Assembly: GCF_012274265.1 (NCBI RefSeq)
Contig: NZ_JAANYY010000003.1
Span: 494,975 to 558,974, forward strand
Direction of reading: 5' to 3'
DNA from: Sphingopyxis microcysteis
GTDB lineage: Bacteria; Pseudomonadota; Alphaproteobacteria; Sphingomonadales; Sphingomonadaceae
DNA length: 64,000 bases
Shown here in pieces: positions 17,888 through 25,703 of this stretch; positions within the stretch are counted from its first letter, which is position 1; every line of letters begins with the position of its first letter. A program made the position numbers and the translations under genes. The notes beneath the pieces were generated by a model that did not search any database, was not told the DNA's origin, and saw only the letters and a list, made by a program, of their open reading frames with translations.

Positions 17888-19150
17888 CTATTGGGCGCGC
17901 TTGATCGCGGTCGCGCGCGCGCCCGGCGCATCGACCTGATAGGATGGGCGGTCGAGCGGCAGCGGCGCCAGCTTGTCGCTCGCCCCCGTCCCCTGTTCGC
18001 GGCCCAGCACAAAACTCCCGGCATTCTGGCCGAAAGCCTCACCCTCGCCATCCCAATGATAGGTGACGTCGAACGCGATCACCGGCACCAGCATCGGTTT
18101 GCCGCCGATCATCAGCGGTTCGATCGCAGCGCGCGGCAGCATGACTTCGGTCGACAATTCCTCGCCCGCCCCGGCATCGAGCGTCATATCGTCGCGCAGC
18201 ACGCTGCCCCCCGCCCCGTCAAAGAAACGGCTCAGCACCGGCTCGGGCATCGCCGAGCCCTGGTTGAGCGCGATGCGGACCATCAGGCCGGTCGCGGGCA
18301 TGATGCCCTGATTGATCAGGTGGAGCGAGAAAGCGACCACGACATGATCGGGGGCAAAGCGGATGCCGCGAATATCGAGCGCCATGCCGACCACTGCGCG
18401 GCGTTCGCCCGCGGCGCGATTGACCAGCGGCGACGCGGCGCGCGGCGCGGGCCGCGGGGGGGCCGGACGCGGCGCGTCGGCGACAGCATCGTCAACCCGG
18501 CCCGCCAGCGCCGGACGTCGGCGCCAGTACCAAAGACCGGCGCCCAGCGCGGCGAGCACCGCGAGCGCCCAGGCCCACAGCGGCGTGCCCGACGACCCTT
18601 CATCGGGCGCCGCGGCGGCTGCGGTGTCGCCGGCTTCGGGCGCGGCCGCGACGGGCGGTGCCGCAACCTCGGGGATCGTCGTTTGCAGCGGCGGCAGGTC
18701 GGCGGCGCCCTGCCCCGGCGAATCGGGCACCGCATCCGCGGTCGCGGGTGGCGCCTGCGGCGTCTGTGCGGGTGCGGGCGCGGGGTCGCGCCGGGTCAGG
18801 GTCGGGGCGGGCGACGCCCCTGTCGTCGTGGTCGGTTGGGTCGGGGTCACGCGCGGCGGCGTCGCGGGCGCGGTCTGCGTCGGCGCGGGCGCGGGCGTCG
18901 GGGCTGGCGAGGGGGCGCGATTGTCGTTGGGGCCAACCGGCGGCAGGCCGTTGTCCGACGGACCCTGCACCCCGGGGGTCCGGCCGTCATTGGCGGGCGG
19001 CAGGCGAAAGATCGACGATGGCGCCGGGGTCGGCGCGGGCGACTCGGTCTGCTGCGCGGCGATGGGAGCCGCCGCGCCGACCGCGATCATCGCAGCCGCC
19101 AGCGGCAAAGCCGCCCGCCACCGTCCCTGCCGAAATTTCCGCACCGTCAT
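17888..19150 (-). CDS. Pro-rich membrane protein of unknown function
   Basis: A 420-residue protein I do not recognise. It has a basic signal sequence (residues 1-35, ending AAPIAAQQ), a long Pro/Thr/Ala-rich spacer to about residue 200 (runs such as APAPTQTAPATPPRVTP), one membrane helix (WAWALAVLAALGAGLWYWRR), a second Pro/Ala-rich segment and a C-terminal beta-rich domain from about 270. The layout suggests a periplasm-spanning spacer tied to a domain across the membrane, somewhat like TonB-type linkers, though no TonB motif is seen. The ATG at 19150 was chosen because the signal sequence starts there. It is divergent from queF. Confidence 0.6.
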   Translation of the reverse strand: MTVRKFRQGRWRAALPLAAAMIAVGAAAPIAAQQTESPAPTPAPSSIFRLPPANDGRTPGVQGPSDNGLPPVGPNDNRAPSPAPTPAPAPTQTAPATPPRVTPTQPTTTTGASPAPTLTRRDPAPAPAQTPQAPPATADAVPDSPGQGAADLPPLQTTIPEVAAPPVAAAPEAGDTAAAAAPDEGSSGTPLWAWALAVLAALGAGLWYWRRRPALAGRVDDAVADAPRPAPPRPAPRAASPLVNRAAGERRAVVGMALDIRGIRFAPDHVVVAFSLHLINQGIMPATGLMVRIALNQGSAMPEPVLSRFFDGAGGSVLRDDMTLDAGAGEELSTEVMLPRAAIEPLMIGGKPMLVPVIAFDVTYHWDGEGEAFGQNAGSFVLGREQGTGASDKLAPLPLDRPSYQVDAPGARATAIKRAQ

Positions 19151-19261
19151 TGAAATGTCCGCGATCCCAAACTGCTGATATGCTAGCGGCGCCACTGAAT
19201 TGGCGCTGAACCGGGCCATCCACGGGATGACAGCGGCCGCGCGCGTCCCTAGATGGTTTCG

Positions 19262-19732
19262 ATGACCGATTCTACCCCTGCGCCGCTCGCGCCGAAACAT
19301 CTTGGCCAGTCGAGCGACCTTCCTGCCGCACCCGAAGCGGCGATTCTCGACTATGTGCCGAACCCGCGCGCGGGCGAGCTTTATCTGGTCCGATTCGCCG
19401 CGCCCGAATTCACCTCGCTCTGCCCGGTCACCGGCCAGCCCGATTTCGCGCATCTCGTCATCGACTATGCCCCCGGCGAAACGATCGTCGAATCGAAAAG
19501 CCTGAAGCTGTTCCTCGGCTCGTTCCGCAACCATGCCGGGTTCCACGAGGATTGCACGGTGGGCATCGGGCGCCGCCTGTTCGACGAAATGCAGCCGCGC
19601 TGGCTGCGCATCGGCGGCTATTGGTACCCGCGCGGCGGGATCCCGATCGACGTCTTCTGGCAGTCGGGATCGCCGCCTGCGGGCCTGTGGCTGCCCGATC
19701 AGGGCGTCGCACCCTATCGCGGGCGGGGGTGA
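19262..19732 (+). CDS. queF: NADPH-dependent 7-cyano-7-deazaguanine reductase
   Basis: A 156-residue unimodular QueF (tunnel fold) that reduces preQ0 to preQ1 in queuosine biosynthesis. The catalytic cysteine is in [14 protein letters not shown] (near residue 50) and the family signature [15 protein letters not shown] with the catalytic HED follows. No other queuosine genes are nearby. An ATG at 19253 in the same frame is an alternative start. Confidence 0.93.
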   Translation: MTDSTPAPLAPKHLGQSSDLPAAPEAAILDYVPNPRAGELYLVRFAAPEFTSLCPVTGQPDFAHLVIDYAPGETIVESKSLKLFLGSFRNHAGFHEDCTVGIGRRLFDEMQPRWLRIGGYWYPRGGIPIDVFWQSGSPPAGLWLPDQGVAPYRGRG

Positions 19733-19758
19733 TGATTCATCTTTCCGTCACAAAATAT

Positions 19759-19772
19759 TGACATTAGTGTCA
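19759..19772. promoter_or_regulatory. Palindrome TGACATTAGTGTCA before a thioesterase gene
   Basis: A perfect 5-bp dyad (TGACA / TGTCA) with a 4-nt centre ends 5 nt before the thioesterase ATG, where a Shine-Dalgarno would normally be. It resembles operators of TetR-type repressors; the regulator is unknown. Confidence 0.4.
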
Positions 19773-19777
19773 GCGAT

Positions 19778-20188
19778 ATGACCGCCGCCTCGCTCCCGCA
19801 CGACCACGCCATCGCCGTGGGTTCCGACCAGATCGATTTCATGGGCCACGTCAACAACGCCCATTATCTCAGCTGGGTTCAGGAAGCGGTGCTGTCGCAC
19901 TGGCGCCACATCGCGCCGCCCGAAGCGGTGGCACAGCATCTGTGGGTCGCGCTGAAGCACGAGATCACGTACCGCCGCCCCGCCTTCCTCGACGATCAGG
20001 TCATCGCGACCGTTATCCTCGAAAAGGTCCAGGGCGCGCGCGCCTTCTACGAAACGATCATCAAGCGCGGCGAAGATGTGCTGGCCGAGGTCAAATCGAG
20101 CTGGTGCTGCATCGACGCCCAGACGCTGCGCCCGGCGCGCCTCGCCAGCGACGTCATCGCGCGGTTTTTCCCGGGCGAGAAGGGTTAG
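19778..20188 (+). CDS. Acyl-CoA thioesterase, 4HBT/FatB type
   Basis: A 136-residue hotdog-fold thioesterase with the 4-hydroxybenzoyl-CoA thioesterase-like signature DFMGHVNNAHYLSWVQEA (residues about 17-34); the Asp/His/Asn positions match the family. It should hydrolyse acyl-CoA or acyl-ACP thioesters in the cytosol; the substrate is not predictable. It has no visible Shine-Dalgarno and a palindrome overlaps that region. It is a different subfamily from the YciA-type enzyme at 3392. Confidence 0.8.
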   Translation: MTAASLPHDHAIAVGSDQIDFMGHVNNAHYLSWVQEAVLSHWRHIAPPEAVAQHLWVALKHEITYRRPAFLDDQVIATVILEKVQGARAFYETIIKRGEDVLAEVKSSWCCIDAQTLRPARLASDVIARFFPGEKG

Positions 20189-20201
20189 ATACCCCCTATC
20201 C

Positions 20202-20303
20202 CGTCATCCCGGCGAAGGCCGGGATCTCGCCCTCTCGAATTTACGCGCCGGTGAGATCGTGCCGGGAGTCACGTGCCTCCCGACACCCTCCGCCGGGATG
20301 ACG
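20202..20303. repeat. Decayed palindromic element between convergent genes
   Basis: The left arm (CGTCATCCCGGCGAAGGCCG onward) matches the elements at 14447 and 22224 closely, but the right arm is interrupted and only CCGCCGGGATGACG pairs well. It lies between the ends of the thioesterase and P450 genes. Confidence 0.65.
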
Positions 20304-20329
20304 AGTTGAGATATGGCAGCGCCCGCCCC

Positions 20330-21616
20330 CTAAGCCGCCACAAACCGGATCGGCAGCCGCTTCAGTCCGCCGACAAACACCGACTCCACCCGCGCCGGAT
20401 CGCCCGCCAGTTCCAGACTTTTCAGCCGCGGCAGCAGCTCCTCCATCAATATCCGCATCTCCATCCGCGCCAGATGCTGGCCCAGGCATACATGCGCGCC
20501 GAACCCAAAAGCGATCTGCGGATTCTTCTCGCGGTCGGGATTGAACGCAAACGGATCGGCGAACACATCCTCGTCGCGGTTGGCCGACACATAATTCAGC
20601 ATCAGCCAGTCGCCTTCGCGGATCGTCTGCCCGCCGATCTCGACATCCTCGCGCGCGCTGCGCATGAAATGCTGGACCGGGGTGGTCCAGCGGATCGCCT
20701 CCTCGATCAGCCCCGCCTTGTCGGCCTCCGCCTCGCGAAAGCGCTCGAACAGCGCGGGGTTCTTCGCCAGCTCCATGATCGCCCCCGCGGTCGACGCGCT
20801 GGTCGTGTCGTGCCCCGCGGTCGCGACGATCATGTAATAGCCCGACATTTCGCGATCGGGGATCTGCTCGCCGTTGATCGTCGCATTGGCGATCACCGTT
20901 GCGATGTCCTCGCGCGGGTTGGCGCGGCGTTCGGCGGTCAGGGCGCCGAAGTAATTTTCGAAATCGGCGATGACATAGTTCAGCATCGCGATCGCCTGCT
21001 CGGCGCTGGTGATCGCCTCGCGGCTGCGGTTCAGTTCGGGGTCGGTCGGGCCGAACAATTGCTGCGTCAGCATCAGCATCCGCGGCTCGTCTTCGGGCGG
21101 CACCCCCAAAATGTCCATGATGACGCGCAGCGGATAATGCGCCGCGACGTCGCGCGCAAAATCGCATTCCCCGCCCGCTGCCAGCATCTGATCCACGGTT
21201 TCGCGGGCGATCTGCCGGATGCGATCTTCGACGATCTTCAGATTTTTCGGCATGAACCAGCTCTGCGTCAGCAGCCGGTATTTCATATGGTCGGGCGCAT
21301 CCATCTGGACCAGCGAGCGGATCAGGTGGCCGTCATTGTTCGGCGTGGCGGCGCGCGCCAGCGCCTCGCCATCGCGGTTGGTCAGCACCGTCGGGCGGAT
21401 GCCGTTGGCGAAGCGCTGCGGATCACGGCTGATTGCCATGATGTCGGCGTGGCGCGTGACGAGCCAGAAGGGGTCGTGATCGTGGTTTTCCGCCACCGCC
21501 AGCGGCATGTTCGCGCGCGCCCACGCCAACTGTTCGTGCAGCGGGTCCCATTGGCCGTATGCGACGGGGTCGACGACGGCGGCGGCTACCTCTCCAGGCA
21601 ATATCGGTTTTGTCAT
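20330..21616 (-). CDS. Cytochrome P450
   Basis: A 428-residue soluble bacterial P450. The I-helix oxygen-activation motif is AGHDTT (near residue 255), the ExxR-type pair lies in EEAIRW, and the heme-ligand loop is FGFGAHVCLGQHLAR with the cysteine near residue 375. It hydroxylates an unknown hydrophobic substrate and needs ferredoxin and reductase partners, none of which are adjacent. The ATG at 21616 (MTKPILPGEV) is preferred to an in-frame start at 21670. A 28-bp perfect inverted repeat lies 60 bp upstream. Confidence 0.92.
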   Translation of the reverse strand: MTKPILPGEVAAAVVDPVAYGQWDPLHEQLAWARANMPLAVAENHDHDPFWLVTRHADIMAISRDPQRFANGIRPTVLTNRDGEALARAATPNNDGHLIRSLVQMDAPDHMKYRLLTQSWFMPKNLKIVEDRIRQIARETVDQMLAAGGECDFARDVAAHYPLRVIMDILGVPPEDEPRMLMLTQQLFGPTDPELNRSREAITSAEQAIAMLNYVIADFENYFGALTAERRANPREDIATVIANATINGEQIPDREMSGYYMIVATAGHDTTSASTAGAIMELAKNPALFERFREAEADKAGLIEEAIRWTTPVQHFMRSAREDVEIGGQTIREGDWLMLNYVSANRDEDVFADPFAFNPDREKNPQIAFGFGAHVCLGQHLARMEMRILMEELLPRLKSLELAGDPARVESVFVGGLKRLPIRFVAA

Positions 21617-21675
21617 GAAACTGATGCTGCCGCGATTCGGGGGGCTTGTCGAGGGGGCAAGGGCAGACAAATCGA

Positions 21676-21742
21676 CCGTAGCCCTGAGCTTGTCGAAGGG
21701 CGCTTCTCGGTGAGGCGCCCTTCGACAAGCTCAGGGCTACGG
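21676..21742. repeat. Perfect 28-bp inverted repeat
   Basis: Arms 21676-21703 (CCGTAGCCCTGAGCTTGTCG onward) and 21715-21742 pair without mismatch around an 11-nt loop. It lies between the globin-like gene stop and the P450 start, both minus strand, so it could terminate one and insulate the other. The AGCCCTGAGCTTGTCGAAGG core is common in sphingomonad intergenic DNA as I recall. Confidence 0.85.
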
Positions 21743-21757
21743 CGGATATGTCAGGCG

Positions 21758-22207
21758 CTATTCCGCAACCGCTGGCGCGCCCGCGGGCATCGCGCTGGCC
21801 CATTCGGCGCGGGCCTTGCGGATCATCGCCTTCAGCGCGTCAGCATGGCGCTGCCATGCGGCGGCGGTCGGCGCGCTCCACGCATCGCCGGCTGCGGCGC
21901 CCAGTTCGGCCACCGTCATATCGATAAAGGCATCATATTCGGCGATCGGCAGCGCGCCATAGCTGCGGTGAGTGAACACCAGTTCGGCGACCAGCGGCCA
22001 CACCCAGCCCTCGCCCTGCGCCAGCCCCAGCATCATCTGCAACGTCTCGTCGGTCATCCGCCGCGATGCGGCGTCGACCGAAATGAAGCTGGCGCGACGT
22101 TCCGGGAACGCCGCGAAAAACCGCTCGAACAGCGGTTGGCGTATCTCGATGCCCGCGTCGGCGACGGCGATCAGGCTCGCCTCCATCAACGCGGCATCGC
22201 GATCCAC
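21758..22207 (-). CDS. Globin-like hypothetical protein
   Basis: An alpha-helical protein of about 149 residues. The order of features resembles the globin fold: LFERFFAAFPERRASF near the N-terminus (B/C-helix pattern), a central helix, LVFTHRSYG with a histidine placed like the proximal heme ligand, then a long last helix with AWQRHADALKAMI. The match is by eye only, and the protein may not bind heme. The GTG at 22207 has GAGGGG at 8-nt spacing; GTG at 22216 is possible. It sits between the HerA-like ATPase and the P450, same strand. Confidence 0.5.
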   Translation of the reverse strand: MDRDAALMEASLIAVADAGIEIRQPLFERFFAAFPERRASFISVDAASRRMTDETLQMMLGLAQGEGWVWPLVAELVFTHRSYGALPIAEYDAFIDMTVAELGAAAGDAWSAPTAAAWQRHADALKAMIRKARAEWASAMPAGAPAVAE

Positions 22208-22223
22208 CGCCGACACCCCTCTT

Positions 22224-22301
22224 CGTCATCCCGGCGAAGGCCGGGATCTCGCCGGTGCGTAAAATCGCGACGGCGAGACCCTGGCCTTCGCCGGGGTGAC
22301 G
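22224..22301 (-). terminator. Hairpin (CGTCATCCCGGCGAAGGCCG family) after HerA-like gene
   Basis: Arms 22224-22253 and 22272-22301 pair over 30 bp with three mismatches. It begins 22 bp after the HerA-like stop and ends close to the globin-like start. Confidence 0.65.
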
Positions 22302-22323
22302 TCAAAAGGACCGACAGGAAACA

Positions 22324-23919
22324 TCACTTGAACAAGCTACCCAAAATCCCGCGCATCAACTGGCCGCCCAGCTTGCCCGCAACCTGCCGCCCAATGCTCG
22401 TCGCCGCCGACCGCGCCGCCGACTGCACCATTTTCTCGGTCATCGACGGCTTGGCGGCCTCGCGCGCCGCCGCCTTTTCCAGCCGCAGCCGCTCGCGTTC
22501 CTCTGCCGCCTTGCGCTTCGCCTCTTCCTTCGCTGCGATCGCCGCCTGCTTATCGGCCTCGGCCTGCGCCTTGGCCTCGATCGCCGCCGCCTGCGCCTGC
22601 TCGGCCTTGGCGGCGAGCAGCTCTTCGGCGCTTTCGCGGTCGACGACGGTGTCATATTTGCCCTCGACCGGCGAGATCGACTTGATGATCGCGCGCTCCT
22701 TGGCATCGAGCGGCCCGGCGCGCGAACAGGGCGGCTTGATCAGCGTGCGCTCGACCGGCGACGGCGCGCCGTCGGGCATCAACAGCGAGACGAGCGCTTC
22801 GCCGACCTTCAATTCGGTGATCTCGCGCGCCACATCGACCTTCGGGTTAGGGCGGAAGGTGTCGGCGGCGGCCTTCACCGCCTTCTGGTCACGCGGGGTG
22901 AAGGCGCGCAGCGCGTGCTGGACACGGTTGCCGAGCTGGCCCGCGACGTCCTCGGGAATGTCGATCGGATTCTGCGTCACGAAATAGACCCCGACGCCTT
23001 TGGAGCGGATCAGCCGCACGACCTGTTCGATCTTTTCGGTCAGCGCGGGCGGCGCGTCGTCGAACAGCAGATGCGCCTCGTCAAAAAAGAAGACGAGCTT
23101 CGGTTTGTCGGGGTCGCCGATTTCGGGCAGCGTCTCGAACATTTCGGACAGCAGCCACAGCAGGAAGGTCGCGTAGAGCTTGGGACTCGCCATCAGCTTG
23201 TCCGCGGCCAGGATATTCACATAGCCGCGGCCATTGTCGTCGCAGCGGATCATGTCGTGAATATCGAGCGCGGGTTCGCCAAAGAAATGCGCCCCGCCCT
23301 GACTCTCGAGCGTCAGCAACTGGCGCTGGATCGTGCCGACGGTCGCCTTCGACACATTGCCATATTTGGTCGTCAGCTCATCGGCATTTTCCGCGCACCA
23401 CGCCAGCATCGCCTGCAAATCGCCAAGGTCGAGCAGCAGCAGATTCTGTTCGTCGGCAACGCGGAACGCAATGGCGAGCACGCCCTCCTGTACTTCGTTG
23501 AGGCCCATCAGCCGCGCGAGCAGCAGCGGTCCCATTTCCGAAATCGTCGTGCGAATGGGATGCCCCTGTTCACCGAACAGGTCCCAGAAGATCACCGGAT
23601 TGTCGCGATAGGCCCATTCGCTGTCGCCAATCTCGGCCGCGCGCGCGGCAAAGATGTCGTGCAGCTTCGACATCGGGCTCCCCGCCATCGCCATCCCGGC
23701 GAGGTCGCCCTTCACATCGGCGACGAACACCGGAACGCCGACCGCCGAGAAGCCTTCGGCCAGACCCTGCAAGGTCACCGTCTTGCCCGTCCCCGTCGCC
23801 CCGGCGATCAGCCCGTGCCGGTTCGCGCGCTTCAGCACCAGCGATTGCCGCGGCCCGTCCGGCGCGCCGCCGCCGCCAAGGCCGATATAGATTTCGCTCG
23901 CCGTGCTGCCGTCGCTCAC
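22324..23919 (-). CDS. HerA-like ATPase (DUF853 family)
   Basis: A 531-residue P-loop ATPase of the HerA/FtsK clan, DUF853 type (E. coli YjgR-like). Walker A is GATGTGKT (near residue 40), Walker [10 protein letters not shown] (near 265). Residues about 440-500 are an Ala/Lys/Glu-rich coiled coil, and the end is a short hydrophobic Gly-rich segment. Related proteins are annotated as putative helicases or DNA translocases; the biological role is unclear. There is no nuclease (NurA) partner nearby. It starts upstream of a 650-bp repeat-filled gap. Confidence 0.85.
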   Translation of the reverse strand: MSDGSTASEIYIGLGGGGAPDGPRQSLVLKRANRHGLIAGATGTGKTVTLQGLAEGFSAVGVPVFVADVKGDLAGMAMAGSPMSKLHDIFAARAAEIGDSEWAYRDNPVIFWDLFGEQGHPIRTTISEMGPLLLARLMGLNEVQEGVLAIAFRVADEQNLLLLDLGDLQAMLAWCAENADELTTKYGNVSKATVGTIQRQLLTLESQGGAHFFGEPALDIHDMIRCDDNGRGYVNILAADKLMASPKLYATFLLWLLSEMFETLPEIGDPDKPKLVFFFDEAHLLFDDAPPALTEKIEQVVRLIRSKGVGVYFVTQNPIDIPEDVAGQLGNRVQHALRAFTPRDQKAVKAAADTFRPNPKVDVAREITELKVGEALVSLLMPDGAPSPVERTLIKPPCSRAGPLDAKERAIIKSISPVEGKYDTVVDRESAEELLAAKAEQAQAAAIEAKAQAEADKQAAIAAKEEAKRKAAEERERLRLEKAAAREAAKPSMTEKMVQSAARSAATSIGRQVAGKLGGQLMRGILGSLFK

Positions 23920-24050
23920 CCGCTGTCCTCCATTTTTGGTCCGTTCAAAGGTCTAGAATGGCATGGCAGGTCAGGCAATCGCCAAACGGGTGTAAGCGCC
24001 GATGCGAAACGGCGCGGGAACGGCGCGAAGCAAAAAATTCAAAGCCGCCG

Positions 24051-24192
24051 ATCCTCCCTGTGGCGAAGCCATGGGGAGGTGGAAGCGCGAAGAGCTGACG
24101 GAGGGGCAATGGCGCTGCCGTCGCTAAGCCCCTCCACCATCCCCGCTTTCGCGGGGACGGTCCCCTCCCCATCGCTACGCGACAGGGAGGAT
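24051..24192. repeat. Intergenic element (ATCCTCCCTGTGGCGAAGCC family)
   Basis: A 142-bp element with imperfect inverted ends, ATCCTCCCTGTGGCGAAGCC against the complement of GCTACGCGACAGGGAGGAT. It shares the ACGGAGGGGC and CCCCTCCACC inner blocks with the copy at 31447-31606. Confidence 0.8.
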
Positions 24193-24203
24193 TATTTCCT
24201 CAT

Positions 24204-24276
24204 CGTCATCCCGGACCTGATCCGGGATCCATGACGACGGCGCGGCCATGGATCCCGGATCAAGTCCGGGATGACG
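24204..24276. repeat. Inverted repeat (CGTCATCCCGGACTTGATCC family)
   Basis: Arms 24204-24233 and 24247-24276 are complementary over 30 bp with one mismatch. Same family as 10116-10188. Confidence 0.85.
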
Positions 24277-24313
24277 ATAGTCTGGAAATGACCGGAAGTG
24301 GACGTACGTCATT

Positions 24314-24471
24314 CCTCTCTCCCCTTGTGGGAGAGATACGAAGGCTTGGCAGCTTTGCTGCCTAGCCGCAGTTGAGAGGGGGCTTGCGCGTGCTGGCGTC
24401 TACCCCCCTCACCAAGCTTCGCTAGCTCCTGACGGAGCAAGCTGCGCTATCCTCTCCCTCAAGGGGAGAGG
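24314..24471. repeat. Intergenic element (CTCTCCCCTTGTGGGAGAG type)
   Basis: A 158-bp element opening with a CTCTCCCCTTGTGGGAGAG hairpin and closing with CCTCTCCCTCAAGGGGAGAGG. Its plan (terminal hairpins, GCTTGGCAGCTTTGCTGCC, G-rich core) parallels the CCCTCCCCTTCAGGGGAGGG family but the sequence differs. Confidence 0.7.
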
Positions 24472-24567
24472 AGGTTGCGGCAGCTCCCCACTCCGTTTCA
24501 GCCCTTCGGTACCTCTCCGGCTGAAATGACGGCAGTCGGCCGGTTGCGGACATTGGTCTTCCGTGCG

Positions 24568-25185
24568 ATGCTTCCAGTCATGAGCTACTCGGCGACGATA
24601 TTTTCGATAGCTGTTCTGTGGTCATCGATGGTTTCTGAAGGACGGGAACCTGCTGCGTTAACCAGCCCCCAAGCCGCCGCTGAGCAAATCACCCAATGTG
24701 GCGCAGGCGCAGTCGATATCCGATATGATGATCTACTGCAGTCTTATGTTCTCACCGTTCGTGATGCGACAGAAGCGCAGCTCCGTTGCGTCGAAACGGC
24801 TGCCGGATATCACGAGGTCGAGTTGCAGCCGGAGCTTCAGAAAGCGTTCGATGAGATAAGAGCGGCCAAATATTCAGCAGTTTATCAAGATCACGCGGTC
24901 GCTTGGCTGTCCTCGCGGGGCCTTCTTGATAAGGTGCCAAAGTTTCGAGCCGGCGTGACAGATGTAATGGCATTCTCCGGAAAGATGGAGATGTTTTGTG
25001 GGCCCGCCGCCAAGGGCGCTTTGCAATCAGAATACGGCCCCCGCACCATCAGTCCCGAATGGCTTCGAAAGATTCCTCTGCCACCCAGAGCCGAAGACGA
25101 CGAGGCGATATCGTGCCTGATGGCAACCGCGTCTGTTGCGGGATTTGAGCTGAGTTTTATCGGGAACGAAGCGTTCGCTGAGTAG
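24568..25185 (+). CDS. Hypothetical exported protein of atypical composition
   Basis: About 205 residues, unrecognised. The N-terminus LPVMSYSATIFSIAVLWSSM looks like a signal peptide or anchor. The mature part has QAAAEQITQCGAGAVDIRYD and ends with a second Cys-containing region (MEMFCGPAAK, ISCLMATAS), so disulfides are possible. Codons are less GC-biased than in the neighbours and the gene is preceded by three repeat elements, which may point to acquisition. Start uncertain: ATG at 24568, 24580 or 24526 in the same frame. Confidence 0.5.
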   Translation: MLPVMSYSATIFSIAVLWSSMVSEGREPAALTSPQAAAEQITQCGAGAVDIRYDDLLQSYVLTVRDATEAQLRCVETAAGYHEVELQPELQKAFDEIRAAKYSAVYQDHAVAWLSSRGLLDKVPKFRAGVTDVMAFSGKMEMFCGPAAKGALQSEYGPRTISPEWLRKIPLPPRAEDDEAISCLMATASVAGFELSFIGNEAFAE

Positions 25186-25215
25186 GTCCGCTCTCCACCC
25201 CAAAACCGCCACCCA

Positions 25216-25584
25216 TCACCCCATGATGAACGCGTTCAGCTTGTTCCCATCCGGATCGCGGAAATAGCCCGCGTAAAAGCCATCGCCGCGCGGTCCCGGC
25301 GGGCCTTCGCAGGTGCCGCCATTGGCGAGCGCAATGTCGTAGAGGCGCTGGACCTGATCCTTGTCCTTGGCCTCCAGCGCCACCATCACACCATTGCCGA
25401 CGCTCGCGGCATTGCCGTCGAATGGCTTGGTGAGCCCGATCCCGGCCGCGCCGCCCGGCTTGCCCCAAGCGATGAAGGTGTCGAACTCCATCATCCGCGG
25501 CGTGTCCAGCTCGGCGGCGATCGCGTCATAGAAAACCGCGGCTTTCGCTAGGTCGTTCGTCCCCAGCGTCACATAACCGATCAT
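25216..25584 (-). CDS. VOC (glyoxalase/bleomycin-resistance fold) family protein
   Basis: A 122-residue protein with the vicinal-oxygen-chelate repeat: GYVTLGTNDLAKAAVFYDAI at the N-terminus and GYFRDPDGNKLNAFIMG at the C-terminus. The glyoxalase metal ligands are not all evident, so this is probably a lactoylglutathione-lyase-like protein of unknown substrate. ATG at 25584 follows a GGGAG site; a strong promoter lies about 30 to 60 bp upstream. Confidence 0.85.
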   Translation of the reverse strand: MIGYVTLGTNDLAKAAVFYDAIAAELDTPRMMEFDTFIAWGKPGGAAGIGLTKPFDGNAASVGNGVMVALEAKDKDQVQRLYDIALANGGTCEGPPGPRGDGFYAGYFRDPDGNKLNAFIMG

Positions 25585-25615
25585 TGCCGTCTCCCGATTC
25601 GTGTTTAGGGGAACA

Positions 25616-25644
25616 AAATAAGAACATATTTTCCATCTTGTCAA
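25616..25644 (-). promoter_or_regulatory. Sigma-70-like promoter of the VOC gene
   Basis: On the minus strand TTGACA (25639-25644), 17 nt, then TTATTT (25616-25621). The -35 box is a perfect consensus and directly follows the T run of the degP terminator; transcription would start about 25 nt before the VOC ATG. Confidence 0.6.
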
Positions 25645-25646
25645 GC

Positions 25647-25681
25647 AAAAAGGGCGCCGGATCCGCGATCCGACGCCCTTT
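25647..25681 (-). terminator. Intrinsic terminator of the degP-like gene
   Basis: AAAGGGCGTCGGATC pairs with GATCCGGCGCCCTTT (15 bp, one G-T pair, 3-nt loop) and is followed by TTTTT on the minus strand, 22 bp after the protease stop. Confidence 0.9.
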
Positions 25682-25703
25682 ATTGATCCGCAGAACGCGC
25701 GTC

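Larger units (their letters stand above)
23920..24567. other. Gene-free stretch packed with palindromic repeats
   Basis: About 650 bp without a convincing gene. From left to right it holds the HerA-like promoter region, a CCTCCCTGTGGCGAAGCC element (24051-24192), a CGTCATCCCGGACCTGATCC inverted repeat (24204-24276) and a third element (24314-24471), then the leader of the next hypothetical gene. Confidence 0.75.

Noticed and set aside
23920-24567. Insertion sequence or prophage remnant in the repeat-rich gap
   Set aside because: No transposase, integrase or phage-like frame; only short palindromic elements.
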